Shown piece after piece: positions 1 to 12,100 of a stretch of 64,000 bases of DNA. Positions within the stretch are counted from its first letter, which is position 1; each line of letters opens with the position of its first letter. The position numbers were made by a program, and so were the translations under genes. The stretch is from the NCBI GenBank assembly GCA_008360975.2, contig CM039195.1, forward strand, positions 13,507,010 to 13,571,009. Direction: 5' to 3'. The stretch comes from Lichenostomus cassidix (lineage: Eukaryota; Chordata; Aves; Passeriformes; Meliphagidae). Below the pieces are notes generated by a model. It saw only the letters and a program-made list of their open reading frames with translations. It was not told where the DNA came from and made no database searches.

Positions 1-55
1 CTGCCCAGCCCTGGAGCCACAGCGGCAGCTCAAGCCCCAACCGCGCGGCCATTAC

Positions 56-163
56 CTGGCAGGAAGACGTCGACCGGGGGGTCACTCTCGGACCGCGTCA
101 GGCTCCGGCTCTCGCCGCAGCCGCCGTCCTGCAGCACGTCTTCGACCGAGGGTGGGCGGCTAC
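56..163 (-). CDS. MGRN1: MGRN1 coding exon 16
   Basis: 108 nt completing Gly and encoding [20 protein letters not shown] then [15 protein letters not shown] plus one base. It matches mammalian SIENVLQD...PPADIYLP. The acceptor is GCTTGCAG and the donor CCAG|GTAATG; the short terminal exon is outside the window. If the donor is not used, the frame stays open for eight codons to a TGA at 30-32 (GNGRAVGA). Confidence 0.93.
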
Positions 164-3100
164 CTGCAAGCAGCCGAGAGCGCGGCCCCTCAGCCCCCAG
201 CACAGCACCGCGGGGCTCATGGCCAGGGTGGGTCAAGGTCTTCCACGTGAGGAAGCTCCCCAGGCCCCTAGAGCCCCACTGATGTCCCAGGAGTGCCACT
301 CAGATTGGCCCAGATCACAGTGCCAAAGGGCCACCTCTTCATGTGCAGCCTCGTGTTCCAAAATGTGCCCAGCACTCCTCTTGCCCCCCATCCTTGTCCC
401 CTCTGGGTACTGACTGAGTGCCAGAGACTCATCCCAAAGACCCACAGACCCATCTTGTGTGCCCAGTACTGTGGATGTGCTCTCACCAGGACCCCAGTGG
501 TCTCCTCAGTGGTGCAAGGAGACAGCCCATGGCATGGAAAGCTCTACTTGAGTAAAGCTCGGAGCAAGGTGAGGTATTTGGCAAATAAACCAGGGAGACC
601 CATGGATTTTGCTCCCCCAGCTCTCAGAAAAGACCCCTGGTGAAGCACAGAGGCTCAGATACGGACTTAGGGGGCTGAATGTTTCTGAGCTCATTTGTTC
701 ATTCCCCAGTTGTCCCTGTCCCACCACACCAGCAGTGCACACCGAGCTGAGGTCTGGCTGCGCACACACCTACCCTGCTGCACAGATGAAGCCTCCTCCA
801 TCTCTTCCCCTGCCACGCTCTGTAAGGAGGGACAGCACAGGTTACTTCTGCAGCTGGAGGCCTTTGCTGTGCTCCTTCTGCTCTGGCTTTCTCCAGGGAG
901 CTGTGCTCAGGGCCAGGACTTGTTTCAAGGGAGGAGCAGGGGCCTAATCCCAGTGCTGTGGCATCACAGGCTGGCATGGAGGGGTCTTAGCAGCAGTGGG
1001 CACTGGAAGCTTCAAAAGACCCAGCTCCCACCCCTGCGGGGCTCATCCAGGATGCTGGGAAAGGTCACCTGACATAGCTCTAGCTGAGTGGTTTTCCACT
1101 CCCAAAGAGGTGTCAGGGACACAGGGAGTGGCTACATCTTTCCCTGTGGAGCCCTTAGGGTAAATAAAGCAGCCAAGATTCTTGGCTCCAGGCAACGGCC
1201 CTTCAGGAGGCACTTCCCATGTCCCAGAAGCCCCCTCAGCAGAGCACACACTCACCTCTGGAGAGCTGGTCTCCCTCAGGACCAGCTCACCCCCACTCAG
1301 CACCGGCTGCGAGTCGGAGTCCTCGGAGAGCTTCTCCTCATCCTCCTCATGGATTGGGGATGAGGGAGACCGTAGTGTGCTGCAGCAAGAGAAACTCCAT
1401 TTGCAGGGAGCTGCCAGCACCCTGGAGCCTGGAGGATTTGGGGGCAGCACAAGCCCACTCTTATGAGCAGGAGCTCAGACTGGGGAGGTGAATTCACCAG
1501 GGCCTCTGGTATTGGCTACATGGAGAGCAGCAGCAGGGTGGAACAGAGCCAAGTGGTGCCAAGCTTTGGCACAGCAGTAAGAGGCCCAGGTCTCACTCTG
1601 CTCCTCACACATTCAGGGCTCCCTTCCCAAGCAAAAATATGGGCTGCATCACAGTGAGGAGTACCAGGAACAAACCCAGTCTGATCCCATCTGTACAGCT
1701 CCATATCCTCACCTACACCCTCCACCACAAGGCCAACAGAGGAGCCTTCAGACAAGAACTAAAGGATCTAAATAATTCAGCATTTTGTGCTCTGAAATTC
1801 AGGTCACTCCTCTCCCTATTTCTTTGCTCCTGAGGAGCTCCATGGAAAGCTGAAATCCAATAAGGTTTGGACATCACATGTAAGTTGAAGGACTAAATGC
1901 TTTGGGAAGGAGATATTTCCATTCAAAGTCTTTACTGTGGGGGTGATGAGGCCCTGGCACAGGGTGCCCAGAGAAGCTGTGGCTGTCCCTGGATCCCTGC
2001 AAGTGTCCAAGGCCAGGCTGAATGGGGCTTGGAGCAACCTGGAATAGTGGAAGGTGTCCCTGCCCACCACAGGGGGTTGGAATGAGTTGAACCTCATGGC
2101 CCTTTCCAACCCAAACCATTCTGTGGTTCAATGATTAAATTCTCCTTGTTAAAAATCCTCTTTCTTTTGGTGACAGAGCCAGCCCTTAGGAGACAAAAGC
2201 TGTAACCTCAGGCTGAACACAGAGTCAATGTCCTAGTTCTCTCCCTGGCACAAGTACCTGCTGGCCTCCTAAAATTTTGATTAGCTATGCTAGCACTGAT
2301 GGGACCAGCCAGAGCCCCCTCTCCTGGCTCCCAGGGTGTGTGGCCACAAGGAGGAGTGGACCCCATGCCCTGCTGACCTGTCTGGAGACTTGCTGCGCTT
2401 GCCCTTTTGGTGGCCACCCTCCAGGGCTCTGTCCATGCCCACGAGCGGGCGGCTGGCAGGAGGCATCCCATCCACCACCCCGGAGTAGCTGATCTCATCG
2501 TACAGAGGTGCTGAGGGGATGGTTGGGGACACAGAGCGAAGGCCGTTCAGTGCTTCCAGCAGGGAAATGGGCTCGTAGCCTGGGGGGATGTTGTCAGAGC
2601 TCTGTGGGTGAGAAAGAGTGGGGATATTAGGAAAACATCCTAAAATGGGGAGGCCCTGCTGGTGCCCAGCCCTGTCCCTCCCAGGCAGCCCATCCCCACA
2701 GCCACCTCTTCAGGACACCTTGGCTTCCTTCCCTGGCAACAGCCACACATTCCCCTCAGGGCTCTAACGCTGGTGATGCTCCAGGCAAGTTTCCAGAGCA
2801 GTCCTTGAGAGACTGGGCATCCCCCTGATGTGCTTTCAAGAGCTGGGCAAGGAGGGTGAGGAAGCAGGATCCTAAAAAGCTGCTATAAAGTACGTTTGGA
2901 TTTTTTCTCCTGAAAGCTCCTTCAATGGTTCAGAGACCCTTCCAGCCCAATGAATATCCCACTTGTGCTCCCAGCCGGGGAACAGGCAGCTGTTTCACAG
3001 CACCACCAATGTCACCAAGGCATTGGTGGAATGGGGGAGCATGTGTGCACCAGCTGAGAGATGGTTCTTGAAGCCTACACCAATTCTGCTTCTCCCATGT

Positions 3101-6100
3101 CCTCACTGGCTCCCTGCACAGTCACCTCTGCTAAAAGGCAGGAAAGAGACCACAGAACCACTGACCCTGTAAGGAGGAAGGAAAATCACACCAATTTCAA
3201 TTCCCTCTACAAATCATGAAGCTGCCAGTCAAAGGGAACCTTGCAAAGCCATTAACTCCAAAAATCCTCCCAATTGTAGAGATCCTGTGGACACAGAGAC
3301 AAATGGGGTTTATGCTGCAACCCAGGAGGCCACAGGCAGCTCAGCCCAGCCTGATACAAACAGAGGCAACACTGCAGCAGCCCAGGTTACATTAAACGGA
3401 GCTGTTTCAGCCCTGTGTCCTCAGGAAGGTGGTTCTAAGTCATACAGAGGATGGCACGGTGCTGCTAAGCCTGGCTATGAACCCCCACAGCTTCTCTGTG
3501 CCCCAAGTCCCAGTCACACAGCTGCAGATGAGCCTACCCAGCAGTCTGTTCCAACACAGCCACTAATTTGGTGTGAGCTGAGTGCTGAACTAACTCACCT
3601 GTGGTCACAGGAGGAGTTAGGTCTGATGGAAAGGGAAGAATTAGTGACACCTGGGGTCAATCACTAACCCACATCCCACTATTGGTTCTTTGAGGATTAT
3701 GAGCTCCAAACATAACCTGCTCAGCTAAACAAGGAATGGGTTCCCAGCTGCTGCCAGCTGTAGGTGGTAGAGCCAAAAGCCATCTGCAAAAAACCTTTCA
3801 TCTGCACACAGCAGCTCAGTGGTGCTATTTTGTGGACATACCAGTCAGGGAGAAAAAAAAACCCTGGAGTCATGTTGGGGACTTTTTCTTCTGGCTGTGC
3901 AGGCCAGGCCCTGAGGGTTCAAAGGCTGCCTATTTGGGGTAGCTGTGGTGAAAGCTCAGGTGGCATGGCACAGCTCAAAAGAGGCTGGAGGAGAATTTCC
4001 CAGTCGATGGCTATGACACCCTCATGAGACATCACTCCCTTCTGGGACACTCATACCACATACCCAGGAGCACTGCTAGTCCCTGTGGGAGGCTTGCAGA
4101 GAGCCAGGTCATGCCAGAATTGCAAACCTGAACCCAACACCAGGTTTTCTCCAGACCTGACAAGTCCAGCAAACCATGTTTCTTGCAAGGCCAAGCCTCT
4201 GGGCTGGCTTGAGCAAAAGAAAACTGCAACTTCCATGATAGAGATGACAGCCATGGCTGCATTTGATGGGAGTACACAAAGAGGGAATTAACACCTTTCC
4301 TGGCCTGGGGGCTCCCTCACCTTTCCCCTTCCCAGCTCCTGGACCCCCACAATTGCCATTCATGCTGTCCTCAGCAAGCATTCCAGTTACACACTCCCAC
4401 ACCAACTCTGAGAGTCTCCAGCCAAAACAAGCTCCATCCTTTCTGTTTCTGTAAAAGCAAACCAGCCTGTCACAGCCAGTGATCCTGAATGCAAGACCAG
4501 CTCCAGTTGTACCCCTACATCCCAAGATGTGCCCACACCAAACTGCCAAGGGGATGAGTTAAGTGCAAGGAAGCTTTTGGCTGAGCTGTGGGGACTGCAG
4601 CTTGCCCACAGTCCTATAAAGCTGGAAAAACATCTTGGCCAGGAACCATAAATCAGCCAGGGAACAGTCCCTGAGAGTCAGCATCAGACCCCTGTGCCAA
4701 GCTGCTTCCTGCTTGCTTGTTCCTCCACAGGCAAACCAGTGAGGTCAGTGATCATCTGTGCAGGGTGTGAGCATCTCACTGCCAGTGTGAAGGACGCAGA
4801 GTGTCACAGCCTGGCAGGGGCACAGGCCAAACCCAGCGTGTCAGCAAGCCCTTGTGTGTAACACTGCCACGTGCAGGTGACACTGCTGGCAGAGAGCTGC
4901 CAAGTGTGACCAGCCAAGTCCACTTACTGTTCTTACTTCCTTTCTAGGCTTCCTGCTGGGCAGGGAGACAGAGCTCACCTTAAGGGGTTTAAAGGGATGC
5001 TGCCAAGAGAAAACCATGTTTTAAGGAAGTTGTTTCTTGAGGTTAGTGACAGGGAGAGACACACAGCATCTCCTCACCCTGCTGCAGGTGACAGCACCCA
5101 CGTCCTCCACACACCATGCTCTGCTTCCCAACCACCCTCGGGGCTTCTCCACTACCCTATTCCTTAGCCCCAGCTGAAGGCAGCAGAGGGCAGATGGATA
5201 AACCCAGCCTTTTTCTGTGTATGTATTCCCATGAAACCTGTAGGATGATCTAGATGCAGATCTTCTCCTCACTCTGATCTCGTGTCTCACCAGAGCGAGC
5301 TGTGCAACAGCACTGCTCAGGCAGTGAGCTGCTGCCCTCACCACACTGGGGACATGCAACTGGGCCCTGAGGCCACCAGCACCACCCTTCCCATCCCACA
5401 CTCCCTCAGCTGCATGCAGAGACACTCAGCGAGGCTGCCACAAGGAGGCATTCTTGCTCCCATGCTGGGAACTCCTGCGCCAAGGGCATTTCATCGGTGT
5501 GCTGCCACACAGATGTGTGTGCAAGTCAAACTGGAATCCCTCTGCCCTGTTTTCCCAGCTCCCAGCGTCATGCCCAGAGTCTGCCACTTTTCTGTTGGGC
5601 CAGGCAACAAGAAACCTTCTGATCCTGAGGTTTCTGTGTACTTGTTTCCTCCAGTATAGTTGTGTCACTAACCCATGGCAGTCCAGCAGGTTGACAAGAA
5701 AGACTGCACTGCTCAGGAAGCCCTTGGTAGAGGTCTGACTGAACCTCCTGAGGCCTCAGGGCCATCAACCATCAGGCCAAAGAACTCATGCACCCCCCAG
5801 CTGCTTGCTCAAGGTGAGACCAGCACCCAGGCTTTGCACAGGGGGCCACCAGGTACTTACAGAGTGCTCATCATGGTCCACACTCTGTGCCAGGACAGGG
5901 CTGAAGGACACTGGTGACAGAGCCCCCGGCTTCTTCCTCACTGCTCGGATCTGCAGCAGGGCACGGAAGGCTAGGAGAGAACATGAGGTGGTGACTGCAC
6001 AGCCCAGCAGGGCCACGCCAGGCTTCTTACCTTGCCACAGACACACTGCTGGCATGAGGAAGCTCCCCTGTGCATGGGGAGAGGGGCCATGGTGCACCCC

Positions 6101-9100
6101 AAAGCCAAGAGATGCGCTCAGGCTTCCAGTCCATTGATCTACTCAGGGAAGGGATCTGCTGGCTAAAAATGTCTGGGTACACAGAGCCCTTGTGGAGAAC
6201 AGCCATTGTGGAGAACAGCCAGAACACTGGACAGGGTGCTTCAGGTACTGGTCAAGTGCAGAGGCCCAGAAAAGTTCCCCTTAAGGGTAGGTCACAACAA
6301 CACAGTAAGAAAAACATGAGCTTGGCCTCAGAAGTGCACTGCATGCTACAGGTTGGGTGGGTGACTCATTAAAACCCCTTTGGGTTCCTTCAGACCCCAC
6401 AAACCTCAGCCCTGGGGTCCAGCTGTGGAGGGTGAAAGGCTCCAGCTGGAGGGTTATTGGCTGTACTTCTGTCTCCAGCACAGCCACCTCTCAGTCCTCC
6501 CACCACCACAGCTTTGATCTCCTCTCCCTGCAGATCTCTTCTATCTGCAGATCTTTAATATTGTTTGTTCCTCTGTGCCAACGGCGCATACAAATGAGCC
6601 AGACATCTGTTCTGATGCAGCTGTGAGAACTTGCCAGGCATCTCCCTAGTTCTTGTTGCACCCAGCCCCTTCAAGATCAGCCCAGAGCCAGAGAAGAGAG
6701 GTACAAATCTATCCTTGCTGCCTCTGCACTCCCCAGAAGCAGATTCCCAGGAAGTCTGAGATGGGGGCATTTTCCAAACAAATACAGCCTACTCCCCTGC
6801 AGCCTGCAGATGAGACAATGCTGTTCCTGTGTTTTATAATGTGCTACTTATAGTCAAAGCTGTCTGGCACTTCCTCTGGTGCGATCTGGCTTTTCGTTAT
6901 TGCATCTTTGCCATGTTTGGACTGTTCAGACTTAATTTCTCAGGCCAAATATCTGTCTTAGGCTCTTTATTTCTTTCCCTGAGAATTGTCAGTTAGAAAC
7001 AATCAGAGATCAGGGGGTAAAACACACAGTTTGTCCCTTCCAGCAAAAACACAAATTTCTCAAGGACCTCCTGAGCCTCTGTGCTTTTGAAAAAAGACAC
7101 AGAATTCAGCAAATACTGCCGGAGTGTCAAAACACATACTTAATTTTTTCCACCTTTTGGGAGCTGAGCAATGCAGGGGTTAAGCAAACCCTCCTAACTC
7201 CTGGCAAAGCAAAAGACTCCAAACTGACTATTATCTCATCTCTGCCTCCTGGTGAAATTTGGGTAAGGCTGTCAGAAGGAAAAAAAAATCATGCTATGTA
7301 CTTGGACAGCCCTGCAGTGGTACTGGCTGCTCTCTCGGCCAGATACCCTCAGGATAAAGCTTCTCCATCCCCTCCTTTGGGGAATTTTCCATCATCTTCA
7401 CCAAAACACAAGAACTGCTGACATGGCACAGCCCAGAGCACCTGCACCTTCAGATCTACCCCAGGGAGAGGGCGAGTGGCCAGGGAGGCACTGGACAGAG
7501 AGCTATTCTTCTCTCTTGTCCGAGGACATTTATTTTAGGTGTCAGGAATCTCCTGACAGCAGTGAGAGCTGCAGCACCTGCCATGCTGAGCCTTGGGGTA
7601 GGGCACAAGAGAGAGGCTCCCTCTCCCAGCCTGCACTGCATTATCAGGAGCCTGGGAAGGGGCCAGGGGGACTCACGGAGCCTGCAGATGGGGCAGTTGT
7701 TGGCCTGGTAGCGCAGGGTGTCGGCGCAGGAGTTGCAGAGGCAGAGGTGGCGGCAGGGCAGGATGAGGGTGTCCCGCAGGTCCGACAGGCAAACCACACA
7801 CTCGTTGCTGTTGTCGCTGTTCTCGTCGTCTGAAGGCTGCAAGGCGAGGCAAGAGGTTGGCATGGGAATGGTGGGGGCTATGCCAAGCTGCCAAGGGACT
7901 GGAGCCTGGGGGAATTTCCCACCCAAAAGTCTGTGGAAGTTCTCTTTTTGCAGCTCTCAGTGGGGGTTCTTCAAGGAGAGCAAGGTGCAGCCCACACAGC
8001 TCCACTCACACTCCTTCCTCTCAGGACACTGCACTGTGAATTCATAGCAGAGATGTCCTTCCCCAGAGCCATGCTCTGTCCAGAGGGGACATATTTTGGG
8101 GCAGGGATCCCCTTGACTGAGGCTGACCAAGAACAAGCTCCTGCTTGCCAGCCTGATGGCTCCAGGGTCAATAGGGAAGTGAATTCTTTGGCACTCTGGC
8201 ATTTCTTCCCCACAGAGAGTGCAGCACCAAAAAGGAGCTGTGTGGTTCCTGTCATTCCAGCCATGTTGGCCCAGCTTCCACAGGTCCCTGAGCAACTGAG
8301 TGGTTCTCCTGCATCTCCTGTGCTGGCACAAGCTCTGATGCAGCTGCAGGAAAACCAGCCCAGGATGCTCACCTACCCACAGCTACCCTGGTAAAAGGGT
8401 TGGTTTGGACCCACTGAACATTAATGTGTATCACACTCATCTTTCAGTCACTCAGAGCCCCACAAATTGGATTACAGCCACTGATCAAGCTGGGAGGAGA
8501 AATTCACTCTCTAACCACAAGACTGACACCAAAAGGCTCCACAGTCTCCCCACTGACATCACAGAAGCTGTGCCAGAGCCCACCATGATAACCTAGGATG
8601 GAGCACCCTCCTCCTTCACCTGGGGTCCCTTTGGTCACCAGGGCTAACATGTGCCACACCATGGGCAACCTTGGTGTAAACAGCAATTTTGCTGCTGCCA
8701 CATCCTCTCCCAGCCTTTTTTTGCAGGGAGGGAAGGAGGGCAGGCTCTTTGCTGTCCCACTCACATGGTCTGCTGAATAAGGAAGGAAGGACAAAAATGG
8801 CCCCAGGCCATTTTTCTGATGGGCCACAAACATGGGATTGCTGGATCAAGTGAATCATCACAAGACTCTGGAGGGCCCAAAAAGAAGCCCTCGATCCTCT
8901 TAAACAGGCCCTGTGCAAGAAAAATCTTGGAAAATACTTCTCCCTCCTGCCTTTTCAGGTGCTACCTGTTAGCACAGGCAGATAGGGATCACAGGATGTT
9001 CTGGGAAGGACACCGGAGAGGAAATCCTGCTTGTCTTGCTCTGTGGCTACTGCTCTGTGTGTAAATCATGAACTCCACACCCCAGAGGAATCTGATCCCA

Positions 9101-12100
9101 AGGCCAGCACTGGGTACACTCCACAGCCCAGGTGGCAGCAAAGGGCAGCTCTACAAAGGCTAAAGGAAGAATAAAGCACTCACACAACCTGTGCAGGGCT
9201 GTGCAGCAGGCTGGGATCCAGCAGCAGCTCCTGCCTCAAGATGGGAAATGTTTCTGGTTATGGCATTTGCATATACATCCCTTAGGGATGCTGTGCTCCC
9301 TCCTGCTGGGGAATGCAAGAGGGAGTGTCTCTGGACACTGGCAAGCCCCAGAGCTCAGCTCTCTGAAACACTACAGGAACACGCAGAACCCCCAACCAGA
9401 ACCTGAAGGAGCCACAAGAGCAAAGCACAGACACCAGCATGACTGTCTTGAGTGCAGAGAGGCAGCAACATCAGCCCACAGCTCTCTACAAGCCCTAAAA
9501 ATCAGTGCTCTGACAAACCCCTGGGGCACTGATGCTCTTCTCTCCCAGCATTCCCACCAGCAGCAAACATACTCAAGAGCCTCATGCTGCCTAAAATTAC
9601 CTCAGCACAACTCCACTGACTGTTTGGGCCTGACACCAGGGGTGATCTGTCATCCCTGGGCTTCTTTGGTGCCTGCAAGAATGACACAGACTTGACTCTG
9701 GGAAGCACTTCCACATTGCCCTGACAATCCCCACAGTTAAGCTCAAAAGCAGAAGGTGCAGGCAGGAAACTCCCAGCCCAGGGAGCCTCCTGAGCACCTT
9801 TACCTTGGTCTCCTGGTTGTTTTTGTTCTCGATGCCATAGATCTCCTGGAGCAGGTAGCTCACTCGGTCAACCTAGGGGAGAAGACCACAGTTGGAGTGA
9901 CAGCTGCTCTGTCCTTGCTGGTTTATGACCACCTTCCCTCCCTTCCTGTGTCAAATGTCCCTGTTACACCCACAGCTTCCCTGTAGTGACATGAAAAATT
10001 AACAAGAACAAATATTGCAGAGGACAGCTGAGAGAATGAGTCTCCCTTGCTCAAAAAGTAGAGCCCATCCTGCCTGATCTGAGCAAGGAGTAACAAAAGT
10101 GGCCAGCTGGGCTATCAAAATAATCTAAAAAACAAATATTCTGCTTGTCCCAGAGATCAAGAGGGAATACACACCCATAGCTCAAACAATCCCAATCAGC
10201 CTTCCACAGTTCTCTCCTCTGTGAAGTACTGCTTAACTTTAACCAAGATGAACTTCCACCCATTTTTGCAACCTCAGGAGAGGGGCTGTGCCAACAGCTC
10301 CTTACTGGCACACCAGTGGCAGCACAACACCCCCCTGTTCATCCCCTGGGAGCACAAGGTCAAGCTACTGAGGACAGACAAACCATCTCCCTTAGCATGA
10401 GATGCACTTGAGGAACAACTCTGCACTGGTGCAGTGTCATTTATTGCCATCCCCAGGCCCTTGGTGGCATCTCTAAATTGGCAGGTGTGGTAGCAGAAGT
10501 GCTCGAGGCACAGGTGGAAGTTGCTCAGAGCCCCAGTGTGGGACACATTCCTCCAAGTCATGACTTCTGCAAACTGGCAGCTGTCTGCAAACCACCCCCA
10601 GCAGTTGAACTACAGCACTGAGGCAGTCAAGAGTCAGTCCTGTGAAACATCTTTATTGATGATCTGAATAAGGGGATCAAATGTACCCTCAGTGAGTTCA
10701 CAGATGACACTAAGTTTGGTGGGAGTGTTGATCTGCTGGACAGTAGGAAGACTGTGCAGAGGGATCTGTAATGCCAGGGCAGGCTCAGGTTGGGTATCAG
10801 GAAGAATTTCTTCACAGAAAGGGCTGTTAAACATTGGAATGGGCTGCCCAGGGAGGTAGTGGAGTCACCATCCCTGGAGGTGGTCAAGAATGACTGGACC
10901 GTGTGGCATGGTGGTGATCAGTCACAGGTTGGACTCAATGATCTTGCAGCTCTTTTCCAACCTAAATGATTCTAGGATTCTGTGATCTGGTGCTACACAG
11001 CAGCTTCCCTAGAGCAGGATGTGTTCATCCACACAAACCCTCATGACAGGTAAAAGGGTGAGGAGGTTGCAAGGTACCAAACAGACACACCTCCCAAATA
11101 GGGGAAGGAAACACTTTCCTGCCATCTCCAGTAGCTGTCCAGCTCACACCACATTGTGAAGCCAAGCCACCAGCACTCCAGTGCTAAAAAGAGCTCATCA
11201 ATCCCAGGGCCTCCGTAATTTCCATGTCTAACTGGCCTCTCTCCTCTCCTCTCCTCTCCTCTCCTCTCCTCTCCTCTCCTCTCCTCTCCTCTCCTCTCCT
11301 CTCCTCTCCTCTCCTCTCCTCTCCTCTCCTCTCCTCTCCTCTCCTCTCCTCTCCTCTCCTCTCCTCTCCTCTCCTCTCCTCTCCTCTCGTCACTACTCAG
11401 AAGAGGAGTGGCTTTGCCATGGGATTCCAGTGCTGCAGAAGGTGACACATGCCAAGGTGGGGGCAGGAGCTGGCTGTATCCAGCCTGTCTGCCAGTTCAG
11501 AAATGCTCTGAGCTGGGACACAGCAGCAATAACAAACTAATGCCAGACTCTCCCTGTGTAACTCAGTGTGCAGCTCACAGACAATCTGTTCTAGGCCTGC
11601 ATTTCATGGTTATGAGATCAGCTGTTGGACTGCTGAGCAAAACCCTCTGCAGCAGCTCACAACTCACCCAGGAAGTTTAGGAACAATTATGTGGGAGATG
11701 TCCTTTTGTAACCTAGCATTTCAAAACCTTGTTCCAGCATCCTGATTCCTCAGAGGATCATGATGAGTGACAGTGAGTGCAGAAGTCACCAGCTCAAAGC
11801 ATAGAAGAGGTCAGGAAGAAAGAGACCAAAGTCTCTGCAGGAGTCTGTGCTCCTTTTGACTACTTCCCTCTAAAAATCCTGAGGAGCTCCTGTCCCAGTA
11901 GGGAAAGGGCGAGCAGTGCAACGAAGTTCTTACTAGGAAGAATTCTAGGTTTTAAGAGTGGGAGTAATTAAGGAGTAGGTGGTTGTACACAATACTTCAC
12001 CTTCACGCTTCTCCAACCCATCCCACACCACGTCAGCCTTCCAAAGGCTTCCGTTGCTATTTACAGCCTCGGCGGCTGCACACAGAGCCACTGGCCAAGT

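Noticed and set aside
9132..9695. 187-codon ORF in MGRN1 intron 9
   Set aside because: Antisense to the gene, no domain, ordinary intronic composition.
11041..11448. Gly-Glu-Glu-Arg-Arg and Leu-Ser-Ser-Pro repeat proteins
   Set aside because: Artefact of the CTCCT array inside an MGRN1 intron.
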